Below are positions 9,138 through 17,722 of a DNA stretch of 64,000 nt, piece by piece (position 1 is the first letter of the stretch; each line of letters opens with the position of its first letter). The translations under genes were made by a program, and so were the position numbers. Source of the stretch: GCA-020345945 sp964596985 (GTDB taxonomy: Archaea; Thermoproteota; Bathyarchaeia; RBG-16-48-13; GCA-020345945); the NCBI GenBank assembly GCA_964596985.1, contig CAZQWG010000004.1, positions 132,463 to 196,462 of the forward strand. Reading direction: 5' to 3'. The notes below the pieces were generated by a model that searched no databases, was not told where the DNA came from, and worked only from the letters and a program-made list of their open reading frames with translations.

Positions 9138-9833
9138 CTATCTCACCTGCACGAAGATCTTCATAGCCAGTCTTCGTCCTATGGCTACTTTCGTTCCTCT
9201 AACTGAGACTTCGATGGGGCCGTGAAAGGGCGCTGACCTTAGGACTTTGATTGGAGTGTCTCTGGTCAGACCTAGGTCGGTAAGTCTCTGAACAGCCCTC
9301 CGGCCTCCCCTGATGAATGTGATCAGGCCCTCTTCTCCTTCCCGAAGATCGCCTAGCGGGGTGATTTCCTTATCTCGTTCGTTTGTCGCCGCCTCCTCGT
9401 CGCAGTCTAGGCAGCTTCGTACATTCTTTGTGCACGGCGGGATAGGTTTCTCGTCGTCCGGGCATAGGTCTGGTTGCTGCAGGACCCTGCAAAGTGCCTC
9501 TTCTACCTCGTCGGAGATGGTATGCTCCATCTCACAGGCCTGTTCGTGAACCTGGTTCTTGCCGATCTTGAGTATGTCCGTTAGGAAACGCTCGAGGAGC
9601 CTGTGTTTCCGAACAACTTTGGAGGCAATCTTGCCTCCTTTGTCTGTCAGCGTGGCTCCTTTGTACGATTCGTATTTGACGTAGCCTTGGTGGGCCAACT
9701 TTTTCAGCATCTCGGTGACGCTGGCGGGTCGAACCTCGAGGCGAGATGCTATTGTAGTCGTTTCGGCTTTTCTTCCCTCCTCGTTCAAGGCGTAGATCGT
9801 CTTCAGGTACTCTTCAGTGCTCTTCGTGGTCAT
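9138..9833 (-). CDS. DtxR/MntR-type metal regulator fused to FeoA domain
   Basis: A 231-residue protein. Residues 1-65 form the winged helix of DtxR family regulators (TTKSTEEYLKTIYALNEEG start). The middle contains the metal-binding and dimerisation helices (EHTISDEVEEALCRVL) and a small cysteine cluster, CTKNVRSCLDC. The last 75 residues are an SH3-like FeoA domain (LGDLREGEEGLITFIRGG to the end). It should repress transcription when loaded with Fe(II) or Mn(II). Its stop lies three bases before the proposed feoB start, so the two form an iron-uptake operon. A DtxR-like palindrome lies about 36 bases upstream of its ATG, which suggests autoregulation. Confidence 0.9.
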   Translation of the reverse strand: MTTKSTEEYLKTIYALNEEGRKAETTTIASRLEVRPASVTEMLKKLAHQGYVKYESYKGATLTDKGGKIASKVVRKHRLLERFLTDILKIGKNQVHEQACEMEHTISDEVEEALCRVLQQPDLCPDDEKPIPPCTKNVRSCLDCDEEAATNERDKEITPLGDLREGEEGLITFIRGGRRAVQRLTDLGLTRDTPIKVLRSAPFHGPIEVSVRGTKVAIGRRLAMKIFVQVR

Positions 9834-9868
9834 AGCTATATTATCAGTTACATAACAATATTTGAATT

Positions 9869-9884
9869 TTTAGGTACGCCTAAA
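9869..9884. promoter_or_regulatory. Candidate DtxR-type operator
   Basis: The sequence TTTAGGTACGCCTAAA is a perfect inverted repeat except for its central bases. It matches the TTAGG...CCTAA core of DtxR/IdeR operators. It sits between the AT-rich start region of the DtxR-FeoA gene (start at 9833) and the divergent alcohol dehydrogenase. AT-rich stretches between the repeat and the start codon could hold the TATA box. Binding by the adjacent regulator is inferred. Confidence 0.65.
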
Positions 9885-10137
9885 TTTTATGGGTTGAACT
9901 CTGATGCTAGAAGCATGAGCAACTCCTTCGTCACTGGTTCCAGTCTGGAGCAGAATTACTCTCGCAAAATCCGGGGACATTTCTTTATATTCGGTCGATC
10001 TAAGATCAGTATTGGCTCGGCGAGAGTTTGAAGCCATTTCTGTCACATCCAGTTCAAGATTCCCCTACTCTGACGTGTACAGATGACTGGTTGTGGACTG
10101 GAATAGTTGAAAGACTGCTTGAAAAGGTGTTCGAGAC
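9885..10137. other. Intergenic region between divergent iron operon and alcohol dehydrogenase
   Basis: No convincing gene is seen. The stretch should hold the promoter of the alcohol dehydrogenase. TTTCTTTATATTCGG near 9979-9993 resembles a TATA element but is far from the start at 10138. Confidence 0.3.
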
Positions 10138-11127
10138 ATGAAGGCTATAGTTGTCCGTGAGGTTGGAAAGTTCAGTGTAGAGGAAGTCGCAAAGCCAGAG
10201 CTTGGACCCGACCAGCTGCTGGTTAAGATCGAGGCGTGCTCGATATGCAGTTCGACAGACCTCCACATCATTGACGGCACCGATCCGTATGCAGAACTCC
10301 CCTGTATCCTAGGCCATGAATCTATAGGTAGAATCGTTGAGATCGGGAACAGGGTAGACGGGTTCAATGTGGGGGATAGAATCGTCGGGGGTTCGAGCCG
10401 AGGCATCCGACCTGATGGACTCCACTCGTGTTATGGGGCAATGGCTGAGTATGGCGTAGCCAGTCCTCAGAGGGCTCCGAAACTACCCCCTTCTCTCCCA
10501 GCCGAAGATGCAGTCTTGGCCTTCCAGGCGGCTGAATGTATTCATGGAACGAGAATCGTCCAGATTAAACCCACCGATACGGTCGCGATTCTCGGGCAAG
10601 GTTCAATAGGTCTGATTTTCACCCAGCTAGTCAGAGAGAAATGGGCAAAGAAGGTCTTCGTCGTCGACCTGCTCGAATCTAGACTAGAGGTGTCCCGGCA
10701 CCTAGGGGTCGATCTCACTGTGAATGCCTCCCGGAGAGATCCCGTTGAAGAAATCCACACCGCTACTGGCGGAAAAGGAGCAGATGTCGTGATCGAAGCC
10801 GCCGGCAAACCAGAAGCATTCAGACAATCCTTCGAGCTAGTCCGGCCAGGAGGAAAAATCCTCGTGTTCGGATATCACGTGGAACCCATAGACAGCTTTG
10901 ATGCAATCGAGTTCTACTACCGGGAACCAAAGGTCTTCGGAGTACGCGGATTCGGTCTCACATCACGTGCGGGTTTGGAGAACCTGGGAGTCGCCATTCG
11001 CCTCATATCTGAGAAAAGGCTACAGACAAGGCCGCTGATCACCCATATGCTCCCCCTCTCAGAAGCCGAACAAGGTTTCAAACATGTCATAGATAAGTCG
11101 GCAATCAAAGTCGTCCTTAAGCCCTAA
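10138..11127 (+). CDS. Zinc-dependent alcohol dehydrogenase family protein (MDR)
   Basis: A 329-residue medium-chain dehydrogenase. The GroES-like N-terminal domain carries the catalytic zinc ligands Cys in CSICSSTDLH and GHES. The Rossmann domain has the nucleotide loop ILGQGSIG near residue 151, followed by VDLLESR, whose acidic residue suggests NAD(H). The structural-zinc lobe with four cysteines is missing, which makes the protein slightly short for the family. It would oxidise a secondary alcohol or polyol with NAD. The substrate is not evident, and the neighbours give no clear pathway. Confidence 0.85.
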   Translation: MKAIVVREVGKFSVEEVAKPELGPDQLLVKIEACSICSSTDLHIIDGTDPYAELPCILGHESIGRIVEIGNRVDGFNVGDRIVGGSSRGIRPDGLHSCYGAMAEYGVASPQRAPKLPPSLPAEDAVLAFQAAECIHGTRIVQIKPTDTVAILGQGSIGLIFTQLVREKWAKKVFVVDLLESRLEVSRHLGVDLTVNASRRDPVEEIHTATGGKGADVVIEAAGKPEAFRQSFELVRPGGKILVFGYHVEPIDSFDAIEFYYREPKVFGVRGFGLTSRAGLENLGVAIRLISEKRLQTRPLITHMLPLSEAEQGFKHVIDKSAIKVVLKP

Positions 11128-11187
11128 CCTGTTGGCTGTCTGATGAGGATGAATCTCTAAGACTCAATCCTCAGACAGGGTACTCCT

Positions 11188-12531
11188 TTACCTAGGCTTA
11201 CCCCATCCTATGGCTGCAAACTCCAACTCCGCTGAAAACACCTTTGCATCGTAAACCCTTCTACCGTCTATCAAGATAGGCTGCCTCATTCGAGTCTTGA
11301 AGAATCTTGGACTCAATTCCTTGAAAGCATCCCACTCCGTGACCAAAAGGCAGCAGTCTGCCTGGTCGAGGCATTCGTCAATAGTCTTTGAATACTCTAT
11401 ATCATCGCCTAGTATGGCTCTGGCGTTCTCTGAGGCCTTTGGGTCGTATGCCGACACTTCCGCTCCCTCCTCTAGCAGCCTATTTATGATCTTGATGCTA
11501 GGGGCTTCCCTCATATCATCAGTATCGGGTTTGAAGGAGAGGCCGAGAATAGCCACGCTTTTTCCCTGCAAAGAACCCAGCTTTTCCTGGGCGAATTCAA
11601 CCATGCGTTCTGCCTGCCCCCTATTGACCTTGACAACGGCATCGAGGATTCTCGGTTCATAGCCGAAGTCTCGTGAGAAGGCAATCAGGGCCTTAACGTC
11701 CTTTGGGAAACATGATCCTCCCCAGCCGGCGCCTGCTCTGAGAAAACTTGCGCCGATTCTATGGTCTAGTCCGACTCCCTTGGCAATCTCGGTCACGTCG
11801 ACTCCTTCAATCTTTTCGCAGACGTTGGCTATCTCATTGATAAATGAGATTCTGGTCGCCAGCATGCAGTTGTTTGTATATTTCACCATCTCGGCTGATG
11901 CCAAGTTCATTCTTAGAATCGGAACTTTGGGGCCGTGGAACTCCTGAAAGAGCTTCTCAAGAATATCACCTGACTTCTTATCGTATTCGCCGATGACGAC
12001 CCGATCTGGCTCGATTGTATCGTATATCGCAGTGCCTTCCCTTAGGAATTCGGGGCTCATGCAAAGACCAAATGCTTCCCCTGCTTTCTTTCCTGAATAC
12101 TCTTCTACCGCAGGCCTAACCAGGTTCTGGGTTGTCCCTGGTATGATTGTGCTCTTGGTGACTACTAGATGATAGTCGCCCTTTTTCTTCAAGGCTTTGC
12201 CAATTTCAACAGCTGATTGCTCTATGAAAGAAAGGTCTACGCTCCCATCGGGTCTACTCGGTGTTCCCACAGTGATGAATGTGATGTCCGAGTCTAGGAC
12301 TGCTTCCTCTCGTCCGTGAACCGCTTTCAGTCTCCCACTCTCAACGGTTCTACTCAGCATCTCTTCGAGTTGAGGCTCGTAGAAGGGCGGTGTGCCTTTA
12401 TTGATCATAGACACTTTTTCTTTGTCGTGGGTCGAGGCGATAGCCTGATAGCCCTTGTCTGCAAAACAGACCGCGGTACAGAGACCGACATATCCCGTAC
12501 CTACAACGGATATTTTCGTCTTACTGCTCAT
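11188..12531 (-). CDS. UDP-glucose/UDP-sugar 6-dehydrogenase
   Basis: A 447-residue enzyme of the UDP-glucose/GDP-mannose dehydrogenase family. It oxidises the C6 alcohol of a nucleotide sugar to a carboxylate in two NAD-dependent steps, supplying uronic acids for surface glycans or N-glycosylation. Seen here are the N-terminal NAD motif VVGTGYVGL, the catalytic cysteine in GGSCFPKD near residue 260, the central helix domain and the C-terminal UDP-binding domain (FKPDTDDMREAPS). Length and motifs are complete. It is transcribed alone. UDP-glucose is the likeliest substrate, but UDP-N-acetyl-mannosamine is possible. Confidence 0.9.
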   Translation of the reverse strand: MSSKTKISVVGTGYVGLCTAVCFADKGYQAIASTHDKEKVSMINKGTPPFYEPQLEEMLSRTVESGRLKAVHGREEAVLDSDITFITVGTPSRPDGSVDLSFIEQSAVEIGKALKKKGDYHLVVTKSTIIPGTTQNLVRPAVEEYSGKKAGEAFGLCMSPEFLREGTAIYDTIEPDRVVIGEYDKKSGDILEKLFQEFHGPKVPILRMNLASAEMVKYTNNCMLATRISFINEIANVCEKIEGVDVTEIAKGVGLDHRIGASFLRAGAGWGGSCFPKDVKALIAFSRDFGYEPRILDAVVKVNRGQAERMVEFAQEKLGSLQGKSVAILGLSFKPDTDDMREAPSIKIINRLLEEGAEVSAYDPKASENARAILGDDIEYSKTIDECLDQADCCLLVTEWDAFKELSPRFFKTRMRQPILIDGRRVYDAKVFSAELEFAAIGWGKPR

Positions 12532-12699
12532 CGTCTCTCAACACTAAGAATTGAACGGTCAGTATTCTCCTTCAACTGATTCAAAAGCTTTCAGATGATC
12601 CGAGCCGACCAGAACCTCTTGGGCTGAAACGTATGTTTATGAGAGAGAGGATGAATGGAAGGTGTCTCTCTGTACTTTGAATCGACAGCGGTGGATAGA

Positions 12700-13278
12700 C
12701 TATTTGCAGCTGATTACTCTCTGTTCTGTTATGATTTTGTGAACTGGGATGTCGTACTTCTCGATCGGTATTTCGTTCACGATTTGGAACTCAAATGCAA
12801 GGCCGATTGTCTTGGTTTCCGTGTTTAGCGAGGAGAGGAATCTATCGTAGTACCCGAAGCCATAGCCTAGCCGGTATCCTTTCAAGTTAAAAACTACTCC
12901 TGGAACAGTGACCAAGTCGGTCTGATTGGGGGGCATGATTCTTATATACTCGCTCTTCGGTTCGGGTATACCGAAGGTTCCCGGACCCAATTCTGCATCG
13001 TAGTCTCTAAGCTCAGAGAAGACAAGTTTCCTATTGTCTTTGTCTGTTATTGGAATAAGGACCCTTTTTCCGGCTTTCAGGGAATCCTTAATCATATTCT
13101 CTGTTTCTACTTCTCCATCGCTCTTCTTCGCAGCATAGAAAGTGATTGTCTGTCCGTCTATGAACTCTCGTAGAGAGAACAGTCTCGTCTTTATTTCTCT
13201 ACTCTTCTTCTCTACGAGTTCTCTGGGTTGTTGTCTCCTCGCTTGTCTTATCTGTTCCCTCAATTCTCTCCTAGTCAC
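12700..13278 (-). CDS. 5-formyltetrahydrofolate cyclo-ligase
   Basis: A 192-residue protein of the 5-FTHF cyclo-ligase family, which converts 5-formyl-THF to 5,10-methenyl-THF with ATP. It shows the N-terminal RREL-R helix, the FYAAKKSDGEV segment, VPGVVFNLKGYRLGYGFGYYDRFL (the conserved GxGxGYYDRfL block) and a terminal KYDIPVHKIITE. The start ATG overlaps the folD stop by four bases (ATGA), so the two are translationally coupled. The pair points to folate, rather than only methanopterin, as a C1 carrier. Confidence 0.9.
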   Translation of the reverse strand: MTRRELREQIRQARRQQPRELVEKKSREIKTRLFSLREFIDGQTITFYAAKKSDGEVETENMIKDSLKAGKRVLIPITDKDNRKLVFSELRDYDAELGPGTFGIPEPKSEYIRIMPPNQTDLVTVPGVVFNLKGYRLGYGFGYYDRFLSSLNTETKTIGLAFEFQIVNEIPIEKYDIPVHKIITEQRVISCK

Positions 13279-14279
13279 GGTTCGAGAAGCTCCCTCATAC
13301 CGTATTCTAGTTGCCGTCCGGTTTGCAGTCCCGTTGCGATTAAAGTGTTGTAGAGTAACATTGTGATGGTCATGGGTCCGACTCCTCCGGGATTTGGCGT
13401 CACATGACCCGCTTTCTTAATAACGCTCTCAAAATCAAGGTCGCCGTAGACTTTACCATCGATTTTTGTTATTCCAACGTCGAAGACTGTCGAGCCCCTC
13501 TTAATCATATTCCCTGTGATAACGAATCCTTCCCTCTCTGATGTCTTACCCTTTGAAATCGTCTCTGTCTTTTCTCTTGTTTCGGGGGGTTGTCTCTGTC
13601 CTACTGCGGATATCAGTATGTCCGCGTCTCTAGAGTATTTCTCCAGATTGGAGGTCTTTGAATGACAGGTTGTAACAGTGGCATCAGCATTTAGCAACAG
13701 AATGTCTGTATCGAAGAGTAGCATCTGAGCTGGTTCTACTCTCGATATCAAGAGGTTCAGAGGTTTACCTACCAATGTGCTTCTATTGATTATTACGGCA
13801 TGTTTCCCTTCTATGGGGATCCTGTAGCGAGAGAGCATCACCATTATCCCCATGGGCGTACAAGGTGCCAGTTTATGTCTCTTGTAGGAGATGTTGCCCA
13901 AGTTCATGGGGTGTAAGCCGTCTACGTCCTTATCGGGGTCGATAGTGCTTGTAACGCTATAGCTATCGATATGCTTCGGTAAAGGCATCTGCACTAGGAT
14001 TCCATGTACGTCACGATTGTCGTTCAATTCTTCTATAAGTTCCAGCAATTTCTTTTGCTTTGTTTCTGTCGGGAGATGATAATTTTCTGATTTGATTCCG
14101 ACTTCTTCGCAGCTCTTGTGCTTTAGTCTTAGGTAGAGTTTTGAAGCTGGATCATCGCCTATCAGCACTGTTGCTAGGCAAGGCAAGATCTGTTCTTTCC
14201 TAAATTGAGCTGTTTCTTCCGATATCTTCTTGCGAATCTCTTCCGAGAGCTTTCTTCCATCAATAATTGTGGCTGTCAT
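13275..14279 (-). CDS. folD: FolD, methylene-THF dehydrogenase/methenyl-THF cyclohydrolase
   Basis: A 334-residue FolD, about 40 residues longer than usual. Catalytic Tyr and Lys lie in SKLYLRLKHKSCEEVGI, the substrate loop is VQMPLP, DKDVDG is intact, and PGGVGPMT is near the C-terminus. It interconverts methylene-, methenyl- and 10-formyl-THF. Two insertions are visible in the dinucleotide domain: about 17 residues after LVGKPL, and about 22 charged residues after AVGQ (around residue 230). They may alter cofactor binding. The gene is coupled to the cyclo-ligase downstream. Confidence 0.92.
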   Translation of the reverse strand: MTATIIDGRKLSEEIRKKISEETAQFRKEQILPCLATVLIGDDPASKLYLRLKHKSCEEVGIKSENYHLPTETKQKKLLELIEELNDNRDVHGILVQMPLPKHIDSYSVTSTIDPDKDVDGLHPMNLGNISYKRHKLAPCTPMGIMVMLSRYRIPIEGKHAVIINRSTLVGKPLNLLISRVEPAQMLLFDTDILLLNADATVTTCHSKTSNLEKYSRDADILISAVGQRQPPETREKTETISKGKTSEREGFVITGNMIKRGSTVFDVGITKIDGKVYGDLDFESVIKKAGHVTPNPGGVGPMTITMLLYNTLIATGLQTGRQLEYGMRELLEP

Positions 14280-14823
14280 CCGACCACTCGTCCAGGAAAC
14301 GTTACCCTGCTCTTCTGGTCGCTATTCTAGTTAAGCATACTAATAAAAATTGCATGCATGTTTCTGTGAAATGCACAAGAAAACGTCAATCAAGGGGGAG
14401 TAACGGATCCGGGTCTTCATCCATTCGATACGCGGGCATCCAAGATTAGAGGCTACCTGTAAATCTTCGGTTTAGCATATGGAGTGCCAAGTGATTTGTA
14501 GATAGATCTAAGGATCGACCGGACCCATACACGTCAATCATGCTGACCTCAACCCAAGATGCATTTTCACACATCGGGCAATCTGGGCAAGGATGTATCC
14601 ATGTCCATTACGCCTGATCAATCAACACGGAGAAGGCTTAAACAAGACGCTTACTACTTACTATTAAGTGAAGGAAACCAGCATCCCTATAGGGCTCACA
14701 TAAATCGTCCAACGGAACCTCCGAAAATATGTGTATTCATCCGGACAGCGCCACACATATAGACTTCATCGTGTCTATAATGCTGAACTAGCGGCCGTGT
14801 CATCCTGTCTTCCTTGGTTAGAC
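14280..14823. other. Intergenic region without recognised gene
   Basis: The 540 bases between folD and the secreted protein hold the promoter region of folD (AT-rich around 14330-14350) and several short open frames with no family resemblance or ribosome site. I see no RNA gene or repeat. Confidence 0.4.
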
Positions 14824-15288
14824 ATGAGTATCAAGGTCTGGATAGCCGTAGTACTGGTCGTTGCAATTGGCGTTAGCGGCTTCTGGTACCTCAGCCAACA
14901 ACCGATGGTAGAAGTCAAATATCTCGCCCTTGGATCGAACACCATCCTTGAGAAACAGAGCGGTACTCTCAGCTTCAGAGTCGAAAGCAACTGGAACCTA
15001 CCTGACGGGGCATATGATGTCGAGCTTAAGATCGAAGCCCCCGAACTATTATCGTTCTATGTTGCCGGGGTTGGGGAATTGAGGAAATCGGGAAGTGTTT
15101 GGTATCTCCCGCTAGGTAAACTGGCGAAACCGTTCAATATGCCTGTTGCCCTTATGGTCAGAGCTGGACAACTCCCCAATATGACTTCTTCCGTGACGAA
15201 CACCATAATAATTAAGATCTATCTCGGCGGCCAACTTCGAAACGCAAAAACAATCGACCTGGCGGTCACCAAGGCGAAGGCCCTCTAA
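14824..15288 (+). CDS. Membrane-anchored extracellular beta-sandwich protein, hypothetical
   Basis: A 154-residue protein starting at ATG 14824. Residues 5-23 form one hydrophobic helix (IAVVLVVAIGVSG), a signal anchor. The rest has alternating polar and hydrophobic strands (GTLSFRVES, YDVELKIEAP, IIIKIYLGG), like a single Ig-fold/CARDB-type domain facing outward. No catalytic motif is seen and I do not recognise the family. A partner or ligand cannot be named. Confidence 0.6.
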   Translation: MSIKVWIAVVLVVAIGVSGFWYLSQQPMVEVKYLALGSNTILEKQSGTLSFRVESNWNLPDGAYDVELKIEAPELLSFYVAGVGELRKSGSVWYLPLGKLAKPFNMPVALMVRAGQLPNMTSSVTNTIIIKIYLGGQLRNAKTIDLAVTKAKAL

Positions 15289-15339
15289 CAGGTGTCTGAG
15301 AACACAGCAAAAAGTGATATGATTTTCCTAGTGTTGATA

Positions 15340-17361
15340 CTACATTCTGGAAGGAGCATCGATCCCTAACAAGCGTAGGGAGTTTGCCAGCGTGGTCCGG
15401 ACCGAGTCTACTAGGCAAAGTCGGGTGGAACGGAGTTCTCTTGGAGAAGATTTGAGAACGGGTACAGAAGCATAGAAGGAATTGAATTCTTTAGCAAGGC
15501 TGTTGGCGTACTCCGAGATCAATCGAGGCCTGAGTGTTTCAGCTGCCTCCACAAATACGTCTGGAAAACAAGAAAGACTGAGTATCAGACTTTTCTCCGA
15601 AGGAGCCGTCATTAATTCGCCTTTGGGTTCCCCTTCGGTCTCCGTAGACTTCTCGAGGATGTTGCAGGCCCTGACATGAGCGTATTGGATGAATGGCGCA
15701 CTATTCTGCTCAAAGTCCAAGGCCCTTCCCCAAACGAAGGTTACTTTCTTCCTAGACTCAACAGAGAGGAGAGCAAACTTCACAGCTCCTAACCCGACCT
15801 CGCGTGCGATTCTTATCTTTTCTCCCTCAGGGAGAGAGGGATTCCGAATTGAGACTTCGTTGAGTGCTCTTCTTTGAGATTCTGCCAGTACCTCATCTAG
15901 AGTGATGTATTGACCTCTTCTCCCAGACATACGATATCCGGGAAGATCTACTAGACCGACGGGGAAGTGAATTTGATTCTCAGCCATCCAACGGAGGCCC
16001 AGTACACATAGGGCAGCCCTTAACTGGAGCTGTAAGACTGTCTGTTCGGTGCCTATGACGTTGATGACTCTCTCCGCCTGTCCAAACTTCCTGATGCTGT
16101 AGGCGATGTCCTTAGTGGTGTAAAGCGATGTCCCATCTGATCGTGAAAGGGTGAGTGGGGGAACAGTTTCTCCGGTACGAATTCCTAGGACCTCAGCTAG
16201 GTCTAGCTCTTCGATTGCCCTTTGAGCGTCGAACTCAAGCGCTCCATCTACTTTCTGTGTAAAGTCGGTTTCCTCAAGCTGCTTCAAGACTCTTGATACT
16301 GAGCCATCCCAGACGAGTTCGCTCTCCCAGTCCCAATTGTCAAATAGGACTCCGAGGCTTCTCAATGTGGCTTTAAATCCCTTTAGGCACTCTCCAGTTA
16401 CTTTACGGAACAGTTTCTTTGTTCCCTCATCCATCGCTTCGTACTTCGACATCAACTCTTCTATACGCGAGTCCGGGTTCGGTTCGAGAACGATTTTTTC
16501 TTCTAGTTTTTTAAAGAATTCTGGATATTTCTGACGAAGATCTTCTGCTACTGACTCCCATTCCTTCAGCTCGTTCTCTAGTCTATCTTTTTCCTCGACA
16601 ACGGTTTCCTGGAGAGTGAATTCACCTATCTGTTTCCGTGTCGTTTGCAGTTTGGTAAGGCATGAGGTTATTGCGTAGATCTGACCTATGTAGTGATCAG
16701 GCTTCACCTCCTTTGGTGGGGGATGTTTCTCTAGCATTTGGTATCCGTAGGCCACAGTGGCAATCTGTCTTCCGGTGTCGTCTACATAGAAGTGCGTGGA
16801 TACATTATGACCTCTTGCGTTGAGGATTCTTGCCACTGAGTCGCCGAGAACAGGATTTCTGGCGGTTCCGATATGAAGAGGGTGCGCCGGATTGGCGCTT
16901 GTGTGTTCAACTATAATCCTCACAGGAGTATCAACCTGGATCATCCCGTAGTGTTCTCGAAGAGCCTGCACAGAATCGAGTGTGATGTCTCCAAGTCGAG
17001 CATAGTTGACCCTGAAATTGAGGTATCCTCCTCCAGCCACATCGACAGATGCAATAAGATTTCTCTCGAAGTCTTTGGCTCCATTCTTTACCATGAGAGA
17101 GAGCTTATTCGGCTTTTTTGATGCAGTCTTGGAGAGCTCAAAACAGATAGGGGTAGATAACTCTCCGTGAATCGGGGATGGGGGTTTAGAAAGCGGTATC
17201 GCTTGGGGCTTAGGTAGATGCAAACCTATATTGTGGAGACCTTCAAGGACGAGACTCTCACACTCCTTTCTGAATTGCTCAAACGGGTTCTCGACCAGCC
17301 CTCTCTCACCTTTGGCAGGGATTTTATCAGGGAAACTCCGTTTTCGTCGTCTTGAATTCAA
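15340..17361 (-). CDS. argS: Arginyl-tRNA synthetase
   Basis: A 673-residue class I synthetase charging tRNA-Arg. It shows the N-terminal Add-1 domain, the HIGH-type motif in SANPAHPLHIGTARN near residue 165, YRMSGRRGQ in place of KMSKS, and a C-terminal anticodon-binding helical domain (SLAKEFNSFYASVPV). It is longer than bacterial ArgRS because of a charged coiled insertion around residues 250-300, common in archaeal enzymes. An internal start after the basic leader is possible. A tRNA-Arg gene lies about 8 kb away. Confidence 0.95.
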   Translation of the reverse strand: MNSRRRKRSFPDKIPAKGERGLVENPFEQFRKECESLVLEGLHNIGLHLPKPQAIPLSKPPSPIHGELSTPICFELSKTASKKPNKLSLMVKNGAKDFERNLIASVDVAGGGYLNFRVNYARLGDITLDSVQALREHYGMIQVDTPVRIIVEHTSANPAHPLHIGTARNPVLGDSVARILNARGHNVSTHFYVDDTGRQIATVAYGYQMLEKHPPPKEVKPDHYIGQIYAITSCLTKLQTTRKQIGEFTLQETVVEEKDRLENELKEWESVAEDLRQKYPEFFKKLEEKIVLEPNPDSRIEELMSKYEAMDEGTKKLFRKVTGECLKGFKATLRSLGVLFDNWDWESELVWDGSVSRVLKQLEETDFTQKVDGALEFDAQRAIEELDLAEVLGIRTGETVPPLTLSRSDGTSLYTTKDIAYSIRKFGQAERVINVIGTEQTVLQLQLRAALCVLGLRWMAENQIHFPVGLVDLPGYRMSGRRGQYITLDEVLAESQRRALNEVSIRNPSLPEGEKIRIAREVGLGAVKFALLSVESRKKVTFVWGRALDFEQNSAPFIQYAHVRACNILEKSTETEGEPKGELMTAPSEKSLILSLSCFPDVFVEAAETLRPRLISEYANSLAKEFNSFYASVPVLKSSPRELRSTRLCLVDSVRTTLANSLRLLGIDAPSRM

Positions 17362-17722
17362 ACCAAAGGAAACTCCAAACCAGTAGACTCACGGCAGAAA
17401 CTCAACAGTCCAATATCATGTTCTTGAGAATCAAATCATGTACATGTTAGTTCGGAGAAGCATGTCCCAGTTGTTTTTAAGGAGCATAGCTGCAGCTGAG
17501 CCGTCGCTGAAGAACCGTGATGAGATCTACCATAAAAGAATAACTAGATAGATAGGAGCTACGGGAACTTATGCTACGACATCGTGGATACACTCGGATT
17601 TGTTACTTCACCTCAATTGACATTTCCTTGCATATTTCACAGAAACATGTAGACAATTTTTATTAGCATCTGGCATAAAAATATGTCATTTTTACTAGAA
17701 TCATCGAGAAGGGTCGGTTCGA
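17362..17722. other. Intergenic region, likely divergent promoters
   Basis: About 360 bases between argS and the divergent dehydrogenase. AT-rich stretches around 17655-17690 (TTTTTATTAGC, ATAAAAATATG) are plausible TATA elements for the gene at 17723. No gene or repeat is seen. Confidence 0.4.

Noticed and set aside
14559..14762. 67-codon frame in the folD upstream gap
   Set aside because: No ribosome site, no hydrophobic or domain pattern, and no neighbour coupling.
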